A stretch of 64,000 nt of DNA from an uncultured Sutterella sp. (GTDB taxonomy: Bacteria; Pseudomonadota; Gammaproteobacteria; Burkholderiales; Burkholderiaceae_F). The stretch lies in the NCBI GenBank assembly GCA_900757865.1, contig CAAEPH010000052.1, forward strand, positions 1-64,000, read 5' to 3'. A program made the translations under genes and the position numbers. How positions within the stretch are numbered: position 1 is the first letter of the stretch; each line of letters starts with the position of its first letter. Shown here one piece after another: positions 43,955 through 53,638 of the stretch. The notes beneath the pieces are model-generated. The model made no database searches. It was not told the DNA's origin and worked only from the letters and a program-made list of their open reading frames with translations.

Positions 43955-44824
43955 TCAAAACCACTCATAGGTGCTCACGCCGTTGGTATCACGCAGGGTG
44001 GGTAAAACGCGTTCGAGCAAAATGCCGTCTCGGTTGTCGTAGTTGTAGCCGAAAGTCGCTCGAATTCCTTTGAGAATAAAGCTCGCTGCCCGATCGAGTG
44101 CGACGGGTAAGCTGTCGCCTTGAAGAAGCGCACCGGTTAAAACCGATGTGAATGTGTCACCTGTCCCTGGGTAGTGCGCAGGCATGTATTGGCAGGTTAC
44201 GCGCCAGAAGCGTCCCGTGTCCTTGGAGTACGCGATGGTGCTTGTTTGGTGCTCTTCGTTGGGAACGGGCACACTGGTGACGATCACTGTCTTTGGACCC
44301 ATTTCGGAGAGCGACAAGAGGAGCTCTTTGAGCTCTTCGGGGGTAAACCCCGTTTTGTACTCGCGGCCAAGAAGTGCCAGGGCTTCGGTGACGTTCGGGG
44401 TAATGACGTCCGCGGACTTCACAAGACGACGCATTTCTTTCACCATCTGTTCATCAAAAGTGGCGTAAAGCTTTCCGTTGTCACCCAACACAGGGTCGAT
44501 CACAACCAAGGTTTCGTCTCGGCGAAAATCATTAATAAAGCCTTCGACAATGGCAATTTGGCGCGGAGACCCTAAGTAACCTGAGTAGATCGCATCAAAG
44601 CGCTCATCGAGCGCCTTCCAATGAGCGATCATTTGGGTCATGTTCTCTGTGAGATCCAAAAAAGTAAAGTCGGGGTACTGTGTGTGGCTTGAGAGAATCG
44701 CCGTGGGCAGGGGACAGGTTTGAATGCCCATGGTCGATAGCACAGGAATCACACACATTAATGAGACGCGACCCACACCTGAGAGGTCATGAATCGCAGC
44801 GACTTTTTTTACAAGGTTAGGCAT
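43955..44824 (-). CDS. pdxY: Pyridoxal/pyridoxamine kinase
   Basis: A 289-residue ribokinase-fold kinase that phosphorylates pyridoxal or pyridoxamine (salvage of vitamin B6). Visible are VAAIHDLSGVGRVSL at the N terminus, YSGYLGSPRQI, DPVLGDNGKLY and the anion-hole/catalytic segment YPGTGDTFTSVLTGALL. Length agrees with PdxY (about 287). It is a single gene followed by a terminator. PLP is the cofactor of the threonine aldolase-like enzyme at 46535, but the genes are not in one operon. Confidence 0.92.
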   Translation of the reverse strand: MPNLVKKVAAIHDLSGVGRVSLMCVIPVLSTMGIQTCPLPTAILSSHTQYPDFTFLDLTENMTQMIAHWKALDERFDAIYSGYLGSPRQIAIVEGFINDFRRDETLVVIDPVLGDNGKLYATFDEQMVKEMRRLVKSADVITPNVTEALALLGREYKTGFTPEELKELLLSLSEMGPKTVIVTSVPVPNEEHQTSTIAYSKDTGRFWRVTCQYMPAHYPGTGDTFTSVLTGALLQGDSLPVALDRAASFILKGIRATFGYNYDNRDGILLERVLPTLRDTNGVSTYEWF

Positions 44825-45032
44825 AGTAGGTCTCTCAAAAAAGGAGAGGAAAAGAGTCGTTTTGTCACGTCGATAGCGTCAAAGCAAACCGCGAGCGCAG
44901 TCTGTCGGCGCAACGCTTCGCTGCTTGTCGCTCGAGACGCCCTCATCGAAGTCATCGTCAAAGAGCGAAGAGATGACGAAAAACGACACGTTGAGTATAG
45001 CGATTTTTGTCAGCTGGAAAAGGGCGTTTGCC

Positions 45033-46293
45033 CTATAAAATCAACGCATCCGCTTGGTCGACACAACGCTGATAGAACGCTTTTTGTTCCTGTTCTGAGG
45101 CTGACGACACGTCGCGCAACGTTTGCAAGTGCCTTAAAAGTGGCGGTTTGATGCCTCAATTGCGCTCCTGGTAACTTTGTTGAACCTGTAAGGCCTCAAA
45201 CTTGGCATAGGGGTAGAGGTTTGTGTCCTTTTGGCTCATGAGGGCGTCGAGCAAGCGTTGACGGGTTCGCAGTGGGATGGAGCGAGAACACTTTCGCAAA
45301 ACACACGATTGCGAGAGTGGGGTTCTCTGGCGAGTAGCCGTCACCCAACGCAAACCAAGACCAGGCAGAAGCGGGAAACGAGCGAACAAGACTTAAGAGG
45401 TGTTCACAGGCTTCAGCGGGTTGTACGGCTAAGACCAAGAGTTGCCACAACGGGGTGATGAGTTGGGTAGCTGTAGCGGGATGCGTTTTGATCGCTGTCT
45501 CTAAAATCGCAACGTACTCGTGAGCCAATGGGGCGTCGGCGTGAGTGAGGATGTCTTTCACAGCACGTCTCAACACCTTAACGGCCAAAGGTGTGACGGT
45601 TCGATATTCTGAATGCTCTACCCAAAAACGCTCAGGGAAGGTGTGGGTATCCCAGACGAGCAAGAAGCGAGCAAACTGAAAAGGCGATTCCCCTTGAAGG
45701 TTGGCTTTGGCGAGATGGAGCGCCATACTGAGTACCTCATACAGAGAGGATTCATTGGCCTTTCGGCAGTGTTGGCAGACCAAGAAGAGCGCCTGCTTCA
45801 TGCTTTTTAAGTGTTTTTCGGGGTGCTTGGTGTCTAAAGCCATTTGGATCCACTTGCTCAAACAGAGCGCAATATGCGTTTGCAGTGGCTGAGTGGGAGA
45901 AAAGAGTCGACAAAAACGCCGATAGCCATCTAACGCTTCGCCGTAGTGCTCGCTTTTGGCTAACGCGACCGGATCACCAAACCCCCATTTGAGAATCGAG
46001 CCGTAGATTTGGCGGAACTCTTTGGTTTCAGGTAGCTGATCAAGGGGCAGTTTGGCGAGGAGCCTCAGCGCTTCAGGGATCTTTTCTGACAACGGCATCT
46101 CTGGTGTGGCTTTTATTGTATCGATGAGTGTCCAACAGCATGCCCGCAAGAGTGATGGGTTGGAAAGCTGTTGAGAGGCGGTTGGATCGTTTTGGAGAAA
46201 TTCGGAGCAGAGTTGATACGCGTCGTCAATGTTGCCATCTTGGCGATATTGAAAGCGTCGTTGAGAGAGCGTTTCAGCCTGATCAGCTGCCAT
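45033..46293 (-). pseudogene. Disrupted TPR-like gene (frameshift plus in-frame TGA)
   Basis: The first 340 or so residues read in one frame from ATG 46293 (MAADQAETLSQRRFQYRQDG) as a helical, tetratricopeptide-like protein. Near 45300-45320 homologous-looking sequence moves to the next frame (RTRQRLLDALMSQ, YPYAKFEALQVQQSYQERN). It then meets TGA at 45156-45158 and continues in the same frame as GIKPPLLRHLQTL and QKAFYQRCVDQADALIL before TAG at 45033. The pattern recalls the TPR-like DUF7017 proteins, where a Trp would stand at the TGA. At least two lesions are needed, so it is most likely a pseudogene. Original function unknown. Confidence 0.65.
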
Positions 46294-46534
46294 GAGGTAT
46301 CAATTCCTGAGAAAAAGGTTTGAGGGGCGTTGGAGGTTTAGGGTTTTGGGTGCAAGCTAATTACTCGCTCTACACTGGGTTAAACCCCTAAGGCTAATCC
46401 ATCGATGCACTCGCTTCGTGGACGTTAGCCGTTTTGCTAGTATGTTACCGATCATGGCGAGGATGGTCAATGAATGCTGGTGATCGGCTGATTTGTCCAT
46501 TCTGCTAAACAAGGACACAGCGACGGAGGCCAAT

Positions 46535-47560
46535 ATGCTGTATTTTCAATCTGACTATCAAGAAGGCTGCGCGCCAGAAATTTTAAAAGTGCTCACCGAG
46601 ACCAATCTTGAACAAACCCCAGGCTACGGGCAGGATGCGTATTGTGAGGAGGCGAAAGCCTTGATTCGAAAGGCCGTGGGTAATCCCGATGCGGACGTAC
46701 ACTTCTTGGTGGGTGGGACACAAACCAACAGCACGGTGATCCGTGCTTTGTTGCGTAACTACCAAGGTGTGGTGTGTGCTGAGACGGGGCACATTACGGG
46801 CCACGAAGGCGGTGCCGTGGAAGCCTCGGGCCACAAAGTGTTTACGATGCCTGCCGAAAACGGCAAGATCAGCGCTGAGCAACTGGAGGCCTACTTGGAA
46901 CGTTTTAAAGAGGACGGTGCACCGGATCAACTGATGCAGCCGGGTGCCGTCTACATCTCGCACCCCACCGAGTACGGAACGCTCTACACCTTGGAGGAGC
47001 TGGAAGCCATTTCGTTGGTGAGCCACCGCTATGGTTTACCGCTATTTGTGGACGGTGCTCGTTTGGGCTACGGGTTGGCTGCAGAAACCACCGATGTGAC
47101 GTTGCCCGATCTCTCCCGCTTAGCCGACGTGTTTTATATAGGTGGGACGAAGGTGGGCGCGCTTTTCGGTGAAGCCGTGGTCGCGCGTGACAGCACGGTG
47201 TTACCCCACTTTCGCACGACGATGAAGCAGTCGGGAGCGATGCTCGCCAAAGGTCGACTCTTGGGATTGCAATTCAAGGCGCTTTTCACCGATGCGCTCT
47301 ATTGGCGTTTGGGTGAGAGGGCTTGCCAGCAAGCCCGAAAGATTGCCAAAGCCGCACGCGAAAAGGGCTACGACTTTACCGTGCCGTTTGAGACGAACCT
47401 TTTGTTCCTCACGGTCCCCAAATCGGTATACACCCGCTTGTCCGCCCAGGCAAAGGTGGGCTTTTGGTCTCGTGTGGATGAAGAGCACGTCGTCATTCGC
47501 ATGGTGACAAGTTGGGCCACCACGGATGAGGCGGTTGAGTCCTTTATTGAGCTTCTGTGA
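46535..47560 (+). CDS. ltaE: Threonine aldolase/beta-eliminating lyase-family PLP enzyme
   Basis: A 341-residue fold-type I PLP enzyme of the beta-eliminating lyase family, most like low-specificity threonine aldolase (threonine to glycine and acetaldehyde). Visible are VHFLVGGTQTNSTVIRALL, the ring-stacking His in CAETGHITGHEGG, the PLP Asp in LFVDGARLGYG (Asp173) and the Schiff-base Lys in YIGGTKVGALFG (Lys206). The start ATG 46535 has GGAGG at six bases; the longer frame before it is rejected. Terminator hairpins follow. Substrate is assigned only by family. Confidence 0.88.
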   Translation: MLYFQSDYQEGCAPEILKVLTETNLEQTPGYGQDAYCEEAKALIRKAVGNPDADVHFLVGGTQTNSTVIRALLRNYQGVVCAETGHITGHEGGAVEASGHKVFTMPAENGKISAEQLEAYLERFKEDGAPDQLMQPGAVYISHPTEYGTLYTLEELEAISLVSHRYGLPLFVDGARLGYGLAAETTDVTLPDLSRLADVFYIGGTKVGALFGEAVVARDSTVLPHFRTTMKQSGAMLAKGRLLGLQFKALFTDALYWRLGERACQQARKIAKAAREKGYDFTVPFETNLLFLTVPKSVYTRLSAQAKVGFWSRVDEEHVVIRMVTSWATTDEAVESFIELL

Positions 47561-47593
47561 GATTGCTCTGCAGGGGTTTTCAGGGCAAAACAA

Positions 47594-47642
47594 TGGCGCT
47601 CTGTTGGGTTTAGGCCTTCAAAGCCTTTTTCACAGAGCGCCA
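47594..47642 (+). terminator. Composite terminator after the threonine aldolase-like gene
   Basis: An 11-base perfect inverted repeat TGGCGCTCTGT / ACAGAGCGCCA encloses a small AGGC/GCCT hairpin followed by five T. The nested structure lies 34 bases after the stop. Confidence 0.7.
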
Positions 47643-47734
47643 GCGTGGCGTTGCTGAAAACACCCAGTCGTGAGAAGGGATTTTCTCCAGGGTGTTCTCA
47701 AACACGTGAACACCCCTTCGTCCATCCAACAAGA

Positions 47735-49429
47735 CTATTCGACGTCTTTATTAGCAGCCTCCAAATCTTTAAAAAGGTAAGCGCGATAGCTCTTCACAAC
47801 GGGGTCGTCGAGCGCATCCGTGTATTGCCCATTGAACAGACGTCGTGCATCCATATTGGCCTGGAAAAAGGTCGAGGGTTGCCCCTTGAGTCGCTCCAGA
47901 ATAAGGCCAGGGAAATAGACGATATCGAGCAGGGGATAAGCGGTCCCTTTGTCAGGGAGCCCCGTGTCAATCAATTGGAATTGCGTCACGAACATCGGAT
48001 TGGGTGCTTGAAGCGAGTATTCAGGGTGGTCCGTCAGACGAGGTTGATGGTCACCAAAGCGAATAAACAGATGGCGCTTATCAAGCGAACGAATCCACGC
48101 TTCAAACGCCATAATCGGCTCGTCTGCGGCCTTGAGTTTACCAACGTAGTTGGCGTACTCCTGCTTGGGTGCGCCCGCTTTGAGCTCCACAGGGTAGTCC
48201 GTGGGCATCACGCGTTCGTAAGGGCTATGCTCGTACATGGTCATGGCAAAGACGATACGCGGTTTGTCATGGGGTTCCGTCTCTAAGAGTTTTTTCACCG
48301 CCTCTAACATGTCCGCTGTCGGAATACGCCAAAGGTTTTTGTACTTGGGCGCAGGGTAGCCGTAGTCCTGAGGTTGACGGATATGCTGTACGCCCATGGC
48401 TTTGTAAGCCACGTCGCAGTTGTAGGAGTGGGGGTTAAAAGGCGTTAACACATAGGTTTCGTAGCCATAGCGACGCAATTCGGTAAAGAGCCCGTGACGA
48501 ATATGGTCGACCACGGTGTAATTGACTGCCACAGCATTGGCGCCAAAGTCAGAGCTGTTTAACCCACTCATCACCGAAAATTCACTTCGCCACGTGCTGC
48601 CACCATAGGTATGCACTCGCAGTAACCCTTCTTGTTCGCGGTTGGCGGGCTCAAACATTTTTAACGCTGGCAAACCACCCACAATGTCCGTGTAGTACTG
48701 GGGATTAAAGGTGGACTCTTGAAGCAACACCACGATGTCAGGCAAGGGTTGCTTTTGAGCAGCCGCATGGAGAGCTGAAGGAGCGAGGGCCTTTTGAGCT
48801 GTCAAAAATGCGCTTGACGATTCTGTCATCAATTCACCTGGGTCATGGTAGTGAAGGGTGGAAGTCATCACCAGGTTGGTGGGAACGTTCGAGACGCGGT
48901 TGGCGAGTTTAGCTTGGAACGAGGGCTGGTAGTCTTGGTACATGACATAAACCATGGCGCAGCCAACGATGGTGCAACCTAAACTCATCCAGCGCGAGCC
49001 TGTGGTTTTGCCCGAATAGCGCCAGCCTTGAACGGTTAAAACCATGAGCAGAGCCACGAGCAAGAGAAAGAGCACAAAGACCCAGGGGAACTCCAGCACG
49101 ACGCCCATGTTGGACGTATCTAAAAAGAGCTTAAAGTCGGGAAAGAGCAATTTCTCCCACCAATAGAACTCTTTGACTTTACTCAAGAGCGTCAGGAAAA
49201 GAAGGACCGTGGTCGAGAGCGTTAGGGCGAAATAGACGCGACGCGTGAGCAACGTGACGGCGCCGGTGGTGGCTAGAAAACACCCTACGGTCACGATCAT
49301 CGAGGGCCAGCTGTAACGGTATTTAGCGGTCGCGTACCAAGTGATGAGGCAAATCGCAACCCACAACCAGAGTGCAAAGCGCCCTTTGCGGGAGGCTACG
49401 GGGCGAACAAAACTCGAGAGTAAAGACAT
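47735..49429 (-). CDS. Membrane sulfatase-fold enzyme (LTA synthase/phosphoglycerol transferase-like), copy A
   Basis: A 564-residue protein with five or so N-terminal helices (residues 18-165) and a periplasmic alkaline-phosphatase-fold domain. Metal and catalytic residues of the LTA-synthase/phosphoethanolamine-transferase class are present: Glu238 (LLQESTFNP), the Thr279 nucleophile (YGGSTWRSEF), and Asp460-His461 (RFGDHQPRL). Such enzymes transfer phosphoglycerol or phosphoethanolamine to surface glycans or lipids. It is a close paralogue of the gene at 51927 on the opposite strand. Neighbouring glycosyltransferase genes suggest an outer-surface acceptor (inference). Confidence 0.85.
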   Translation of the reverse strand: MSLLSSFVRPVASRKGRFALWLWVAICLITWYATAKYRYSWPSMIVTVGCFLATTGAVTLLTRRVYFALTLSTTVLLFLTLLSKVKEFYWWEKLLFPDFKLFLDTSNMGVVLEFPWVFVLFLLLVALLMVLTVQGWRYSGKTTGSRWMSLGCTIVGCAMVYVMYQDYQPSFQAKLANRVSNVPTNLVMTSTLHYHDPGELMTESSSAFLTAQKALAPSALHAAAQKQPLPDIVVLLQESTFNPQYYTDIVGGLPALKMFEPANREQEGLLRVHTYGGSTWRSEFSVMSGLNSSDFGANAVAVNYTVVDHIRHGLFTELRRYGYETYVLTPFNPHSYNCDVAYKAMGVQHIRQPQDYGYPAPKYKNLWRIPTADMLEAVKKLLETEPHDKPRIVFAMTMYEHSPYERVMPTDYPVELKAGAPKQEYANYVGKLKAADEPIMAFEAWIRSLDKRHLFIRFGDHQPRLTDHPEYSLQAPNPMFVTQFQLIDTGLPDKGTAYPLLDIVYFPGLILERLKGQPSTFFQANMDARRLFNGQYTDALDDPVVKSYRAYLFKDLEAANKDVE

Positions 49430-49614
49430 GGCTCAAAAAGAGGTAAATGTTACAAAAAGTTGAGAATTGGCGTGGAGTATAACAAAGGTCGATGGAAGAC
49501 GTGATGGCAAGACGGTGGGAAAAGCCCATTGGGGCTCTTGTTGGAACCCTTGTTAGCTCTCTTGTTGGAGCTCTTGACGGGAGGCGTCTTGGAACACTGC
49601 TTGATACTTAATGA

Positions 49615-49650
49615 AGGCCGATTCGAGTGAAGAGGCACTCGAATCGGCCT
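49615..49650. other. Perfect 15-base hairpin between two sulfatase-fold genes
   Basis: AGGCCGATTCGAGTG (49615-49629) and CACTCGAATCGGCCT (49636-49650) pair without mismatch around a six-base loop. It lies 32 bases after the stop of the disrupted gene on the minus strand and could be its terminator, though the T tract is weak. Flanking sequence at 49530-49580 holds imperfect repeats of CTCTTGTTGGA. Confidence 0.55.
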
Positions 49651-49681
49651 AAGAGAAAAAGGTGTTGACGTGTGAGGGCGG

Positions 49682-51666
49682 TTAGCGGGCTTTCTCCGTG
49701 AGATTTAAGAGCGTGTGCCGAATGTGGTAGTCTCTCACCGCACGTTGAGCGCGTGCAATCTGCCCAGCTTTTTCGTTTTCAGCAGAGCAGGGAGATTCGG
49801 GGATCATGCGATCGTTCTCCCACAGATAGCAGTGAAGTTCGCCGTTGACCCCTAAGGAAATCGCACCCGTGGACGTGAGCGATAAGCCGTACGTATCAAG
49901 GCTTGAGAACGATTGTGCTGGCTTGGCCGATATCGAACCAAAGAGGTCACGGCCCTCGTCACGCGAGGGAGCTTGACCCAGAATGAGGGCGTTGAGGGTG
50001 GGGAATATGTCGCGTGTGCTCACCCACTGCTGCGTGTTGACGTTGCGCTTTTCCGGGAGCCAAAAGAGTACAGGCACGCCGTTGGCATGGTGCCACACGC
50101 CATTGGTTGCATAGTGTTGACGCGAGTTATGGTCGCCCGTCGCCACAACCACGGCGCTCTGCAATAGATGGTCCGCTTCCAGACGCTCAACAAAGCGTCC
50201 CAAGGCGCCCGCTGAGTACTGATAGGTTTGCAGACGGTTTTTCACCAAATCCGAGGTGCGATCCTCTTCAATAAAAGCGGGGAGCACCTTGGGGTCCACA
50301 GGATTCACGTTTGCCCCATCGGGCACATGGTGTGGCGGATGGTTTGTCGTTGAGAGCATAAAGAGAAAAATGCGTTTTCCAGCTTGGGCTTTTTCTTCCA
50401 ACAGACGATTGGCGTAACGGAACATCCACTCATCCCCCACACCCCAGGTGCCGTGTTCAGCTTGAGGGAACACCTTGAGAATGTCCTGGTCACCCAAAAT
50501 TTCGTCAAAGCCGTGTTTGGGGAAGTGACTGTCGATCTGTCGCCAGCTCACCGACCCTGAGGTCAAGAAAACGGTTTCGTACCCCGCTTTTTTATACGCC
50601 CAGAGGCGTGAGAAGGGAAAGCCCAGACGACCGTAACGACTCTGCGAAATTGGGGTAATGGGTGTGTCAAAGAGAATGCCTTCGAGCGATGGGAAGGTAC
50701 CCCCTTCAACCGCAATGCCTTGGCGGAAAACGTGAGCAAGTGGCAAGACGGCGCGTAAGTCACCTAAGGTGTCATTGACACCAGGGCGAACTCATCACGC
50801 CCCATGGATTCCATCAGCGCAAAGACAACAAACTGAGGCTGAGTTTTTAACGGGGTCACGGTGTCTTGGGTTGGTAGAAGCGTGTTTAAGGCGTTTTTCG
50901 CGTCGTTAATGGAGGCAAAACCCAATTGATGTACGCCTTCTTCAGGGCCTTTGGCAAGCGACAAGCGCTGTTGGTTTTTCCACGCTTCGTAAAGCGCTGC
51001 CACACCGTTGGGAACAGAAGCGTTCACAAAGGCGTCCGTGGTCACAGCCCAATCTTGTAAGCGCAAGGGAAATTTCCCGAGGCTACCTCGCATCGCGAGT
51101 CCGAAGAGGGCGGTGATGACAATGGCTGTGATGGCAAAGCGTGTTTTACTGTATCGACGCTCCCCATAGGGGCGAGGGCGCACCAAGCGAGTAGCGAGCA
51201 GTGGCAGGAGCGTTAACACGAGCGCGGCGAGAACCAATTGCACCACGGGCCAATCGGACCAGAGCGTGGCAAGAATCGCTTTGGTGTCATCTTGCCAGAG
51301 GCCGAAGATGATGCTCGAGATTGGTGTGCGATAAAACGCAAAGAACCCCAAGTTAATCACTTCTAGGCTCATCAAGAGAAGACTCGTGAGTCCGACAAGG
51401 AGGATAAGTGCTCGTTTAAGGCGAGGCCAGGGGTAGGTGAGAAGACAGATGAGCCATGCTGGCAGCAGGAGAATGGCACTCCACTTGAGGTCCACACGAA
51501 AGCCGGTCCAAAGGGCGAGTAAGGCGTCGCTCAGAGCGGGTGAGCCAAAGTAGGTGAGGAAAACTACACGTGCGAGTGTCAACAGCACGAGTATGACGGC
51601 AACGAATACCACACCTTGACGCAAGGTGAGTTGCCAAGGACGGTCTTGGGTGAGTGTCGAAAACAT
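49682..51666 (-). pseudogene. LTA synthase-family sulfatase-fold gene split by a frameshift
   Basis: Two open frames make one protein of about 655 residues. The first (51666-50764) has four to five membrane helices and enters the catalytic domain with FALMESMGRDEFALVS (metal Glu). The second (to 49682) resumes as DTLGDLRAVLPLAHVF, then EGGTFPSLEGILF (Thr nucleophile) and VVVATGDHNSRQ (Asp-His metal ligands). The frame changes at about 50774-50777, consistent with one missing base. All catalytic motifs remain, so the lesion may be recent, an assembly error, or a recoding site. The enzyme class transfers phosphoglycerol-type groups. Confidence 0.78.
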
Positions 51667-51926
51667 GCTTCGATTGGAGAAGGCAAGAGTCAATCAAGAA
51701 TGTGGGGCTATCTTAACAGAGATCGCCGAGTAGGTGCGCTTCGCTGGGGTAGAGAAGCGTGGAACGTCGCGCCCGATCCAAAGAAAGAAATTGGTACAAT
51801 GCCAAGCACATTAATGGAGGTAGTCGCTTTGAGGGAGTGAGAAGAGGCCATTCGCCCTCTACCATCTCTACCGCAGGGCTATTCGAGAACATATTGAGCG
51901 TCAGGATTAGAGGAAGAAATTGACAA

Positions 51927-53600
51927 ATGAGTAGGACGAGAGAGCGTACATTAAGTGCAAAACGATGGAGCCCATGGTGGTCTCGTGTGTGGATCGTTTT
52001 GTGTGCCATCACGTGGGTGGGGACCGTGAGCTATCGGTACTCCGTGGGTTCACTCTTTATTTGCGTGGGACTCTTCTTGGCGCTTTGGGGGCTTGCTTTG
52101 GCGTTCTCGCACCGCCCTTACTTTGCGCTCACGTTGAGCACCACGGTGTTGCTCTTTTTCACCGTCTTGAGCAAAGCCAAGGAGTTTTTCTGGAATGAGA
52201 AGCTCTTTTTCGCCGACTTTGAACTTTTCTTGGATCCAAGCAACACCGAAACGGTCTTGCACTACCCTTGGGCCTTAGTGGCGTTTTTGGGCATTACCTT
52301 GATTTTGGTGACGGTTACGGTGTTGGGATGGCGCGCTTCTCGCACGTGGATGCGCAGTTCGCTAGTGGGGGTGTTGGCTGGTATTTTGGGCGTCGGGTTG
52401 ATGGCTTGGAGTCAGACGCAATATCAGAACACGTGGCTCAGGACACTACCCAAAGGGCAAAACGTGCCCACGAACGTGGTGATGTCAACTAAGATTGCTT
52501 ATCAAGATCCCGGGCAAACGGTCACAGGAGATCCGACGGTTTTTGAAGCTGCACAAAAGACACTCGCACCCTCTGAGGTTTATCAAGCAGCGCAATCGCA
52601 ACCTTTGCCCGATATCGTGTTGTTGCTTCAAGAATCCACGTTTAATCCCGCGCTTTACAGCGACATTACGAGTGGGTTACCTACGTTAGGCATGTTTGCT
52701 CCCAATGGGCGTCAGGCTGAGGGCCTTTTGCGCGTGCACACTTACGGCGGTGGGACGTGGCGCTCTGAATTTGCTGCGTTGTCGGGGTTGAGCTCCGACG
52801 ACTTCGGGGCCGCAGCCGGGGCCGTCTTTTACAGTGCGGTTTTTCACGTGAAAACGGGGCTCTTTCATGAGCTTCGACGTTATGGCTATGACACGTATGT
52901 ATTAACGCCCTTTAACCCGTCGAGCTACAACGCTCAATCGGCCTATGAAGCGCTTGGGGTAGAAAATATTCGTCAACCGCAAAACTACGGTTATCCTGCG
53001 CCCTTTAACAAAAACCTCTGGCATATCAGCACAGAAGATATGCTCAAGTACGCTAAAGAACTTCTAGAAACGGAGCCGGGCGACAAGCCCAAAGTGGTTT
53101 ACGTGCTAACGATGGCCGAGCACGGGCCTTATCGAGATCGAGTCGACGATGTGACGTTGAGCGTCACGGATGGCGTTAATGCTGTTCCGTATGAGAATTA
53201 TGTGAGTCGCCTCAAAGCGTCTGATAAGGCGGTGGTCGATTTTGAGAACTGGGTGAAGACGGGTGACAAGCGACGCCTCTTTGTCCGCTTTGGAGACCAT
53301 CAAGGGCACTTGGGATTTAACGCATCGTATCGAATGGCACTTTCTCAGCCCCAATATGTCACTCAATTTGAATTGGTGGACTCTGGGGTGAACGTTGCCA
53401 ACGATCCCGCTCCTTTGACCGATATTGTGTATTTGCCAGGTCTGATCGTGGAGCGCTTGCAGGGAACGCCATCTGCGTTTTACCAAGCCAATATCAATGC
53501 TCGGCGTTTACTTGAGGGGGCTTATTCCGACAAGCAGGCGGATCCTTTGTTAGATGGATATCGGGCTTATCTATTCAAGACCCTAAAGGTGGCGCCGTAA
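51927..53600 (+). CDS. Membrane sulfatase-fold enzyme (LTA synthase/phosphoglycerol transferase-like), copy B
   Basis: A 557-residue paralogue of the protein at 47735, colinear over the full length: ALTLSTTVLLFFTVLSKAKE, LPDIVLLLQESTFNP (metal Glu), VHTYGGGTWRSEFAALSGL (Thr nucleophile, Gly for Ser before it), NIRQPQNYGYPAP and FVRFGDHQGHL (Asp-His). Five N-terminal helices anchor it in the inner membrane. It is transcribed opposite to copy A and to the disrupted family member between them, and is convergent with the GT2 pseudogene. Confidence 0.85.
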   Translation: MSRTRERTLSAKRWSPWWSRVWIVLCAITWVGTVSYRYSVGSLFICVGLFLALWGLALAFSHRPYFALTLSTTVLLFFTVLSKAKEFFWNEKLFFADFELFLDPSNTETVLHYPWALVAFLGITLILVTVTVLGWRASRTWMRSSLVGVLAGILGVGLMAWSQTQYQNTWLRTLPKGQNVPTNVVMSTKIAYQDPGQTVTGDPTVFEAAQKTLAPSEVYQAAQSQPLPDIVLLLQESTFNPALYSDITSGLPTLGMFAPNGRQAEGLLRVHTYGGGTWRSEFAALSGLSSDDFGAAAGAVFYSAVFHVKTGLFHELRRYGYDTYVLTPFNPSSYNAQSAYEALGVENIRQPQNYGYPAPFNKNLWHISTEDMLKYAKELLETEPGDKPKVVYVLTMAEHGPYRDRVDDVTLSVTDGVNAVPYENYVSRLKASDKAVVDFENWVKTGDKRRLFVRFGDHQGHLGFNASYRMALSQPQYVTQFELVDSGVNVANDPAPLTDIVYLPGLIVERLQGTPSAFYQANINARRLLEGAYSDKQADPLLDGYRAYLFKTLKVAP

Positions 53601-53613
53601 GCATAGCGCCACC
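53588..53613. terminator. Hairpin across the stop codon of sulfatase-fold copy B
   Basis: Arms GGTGGCGC (53588-53595) and GCGCCACC (53606-53613) enclose the TAA stop region in a ten-base loop. It lies between convergent genes; no long T tract is present. Confidence 0.4.
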
Positions 53614-53638
53614 GATGAACTCTTATGAGGGAGATGGG

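Noticed and set aside
45156..45158. TGA read as tryptophan or selenocysteine (recoding)
   Set aside because: TGA ends other genes here (for example the acetyltransferase at 22308 and the threonine aldolase-like gene at 47560), and the same gene also has a frameshift, so decay is simpler.
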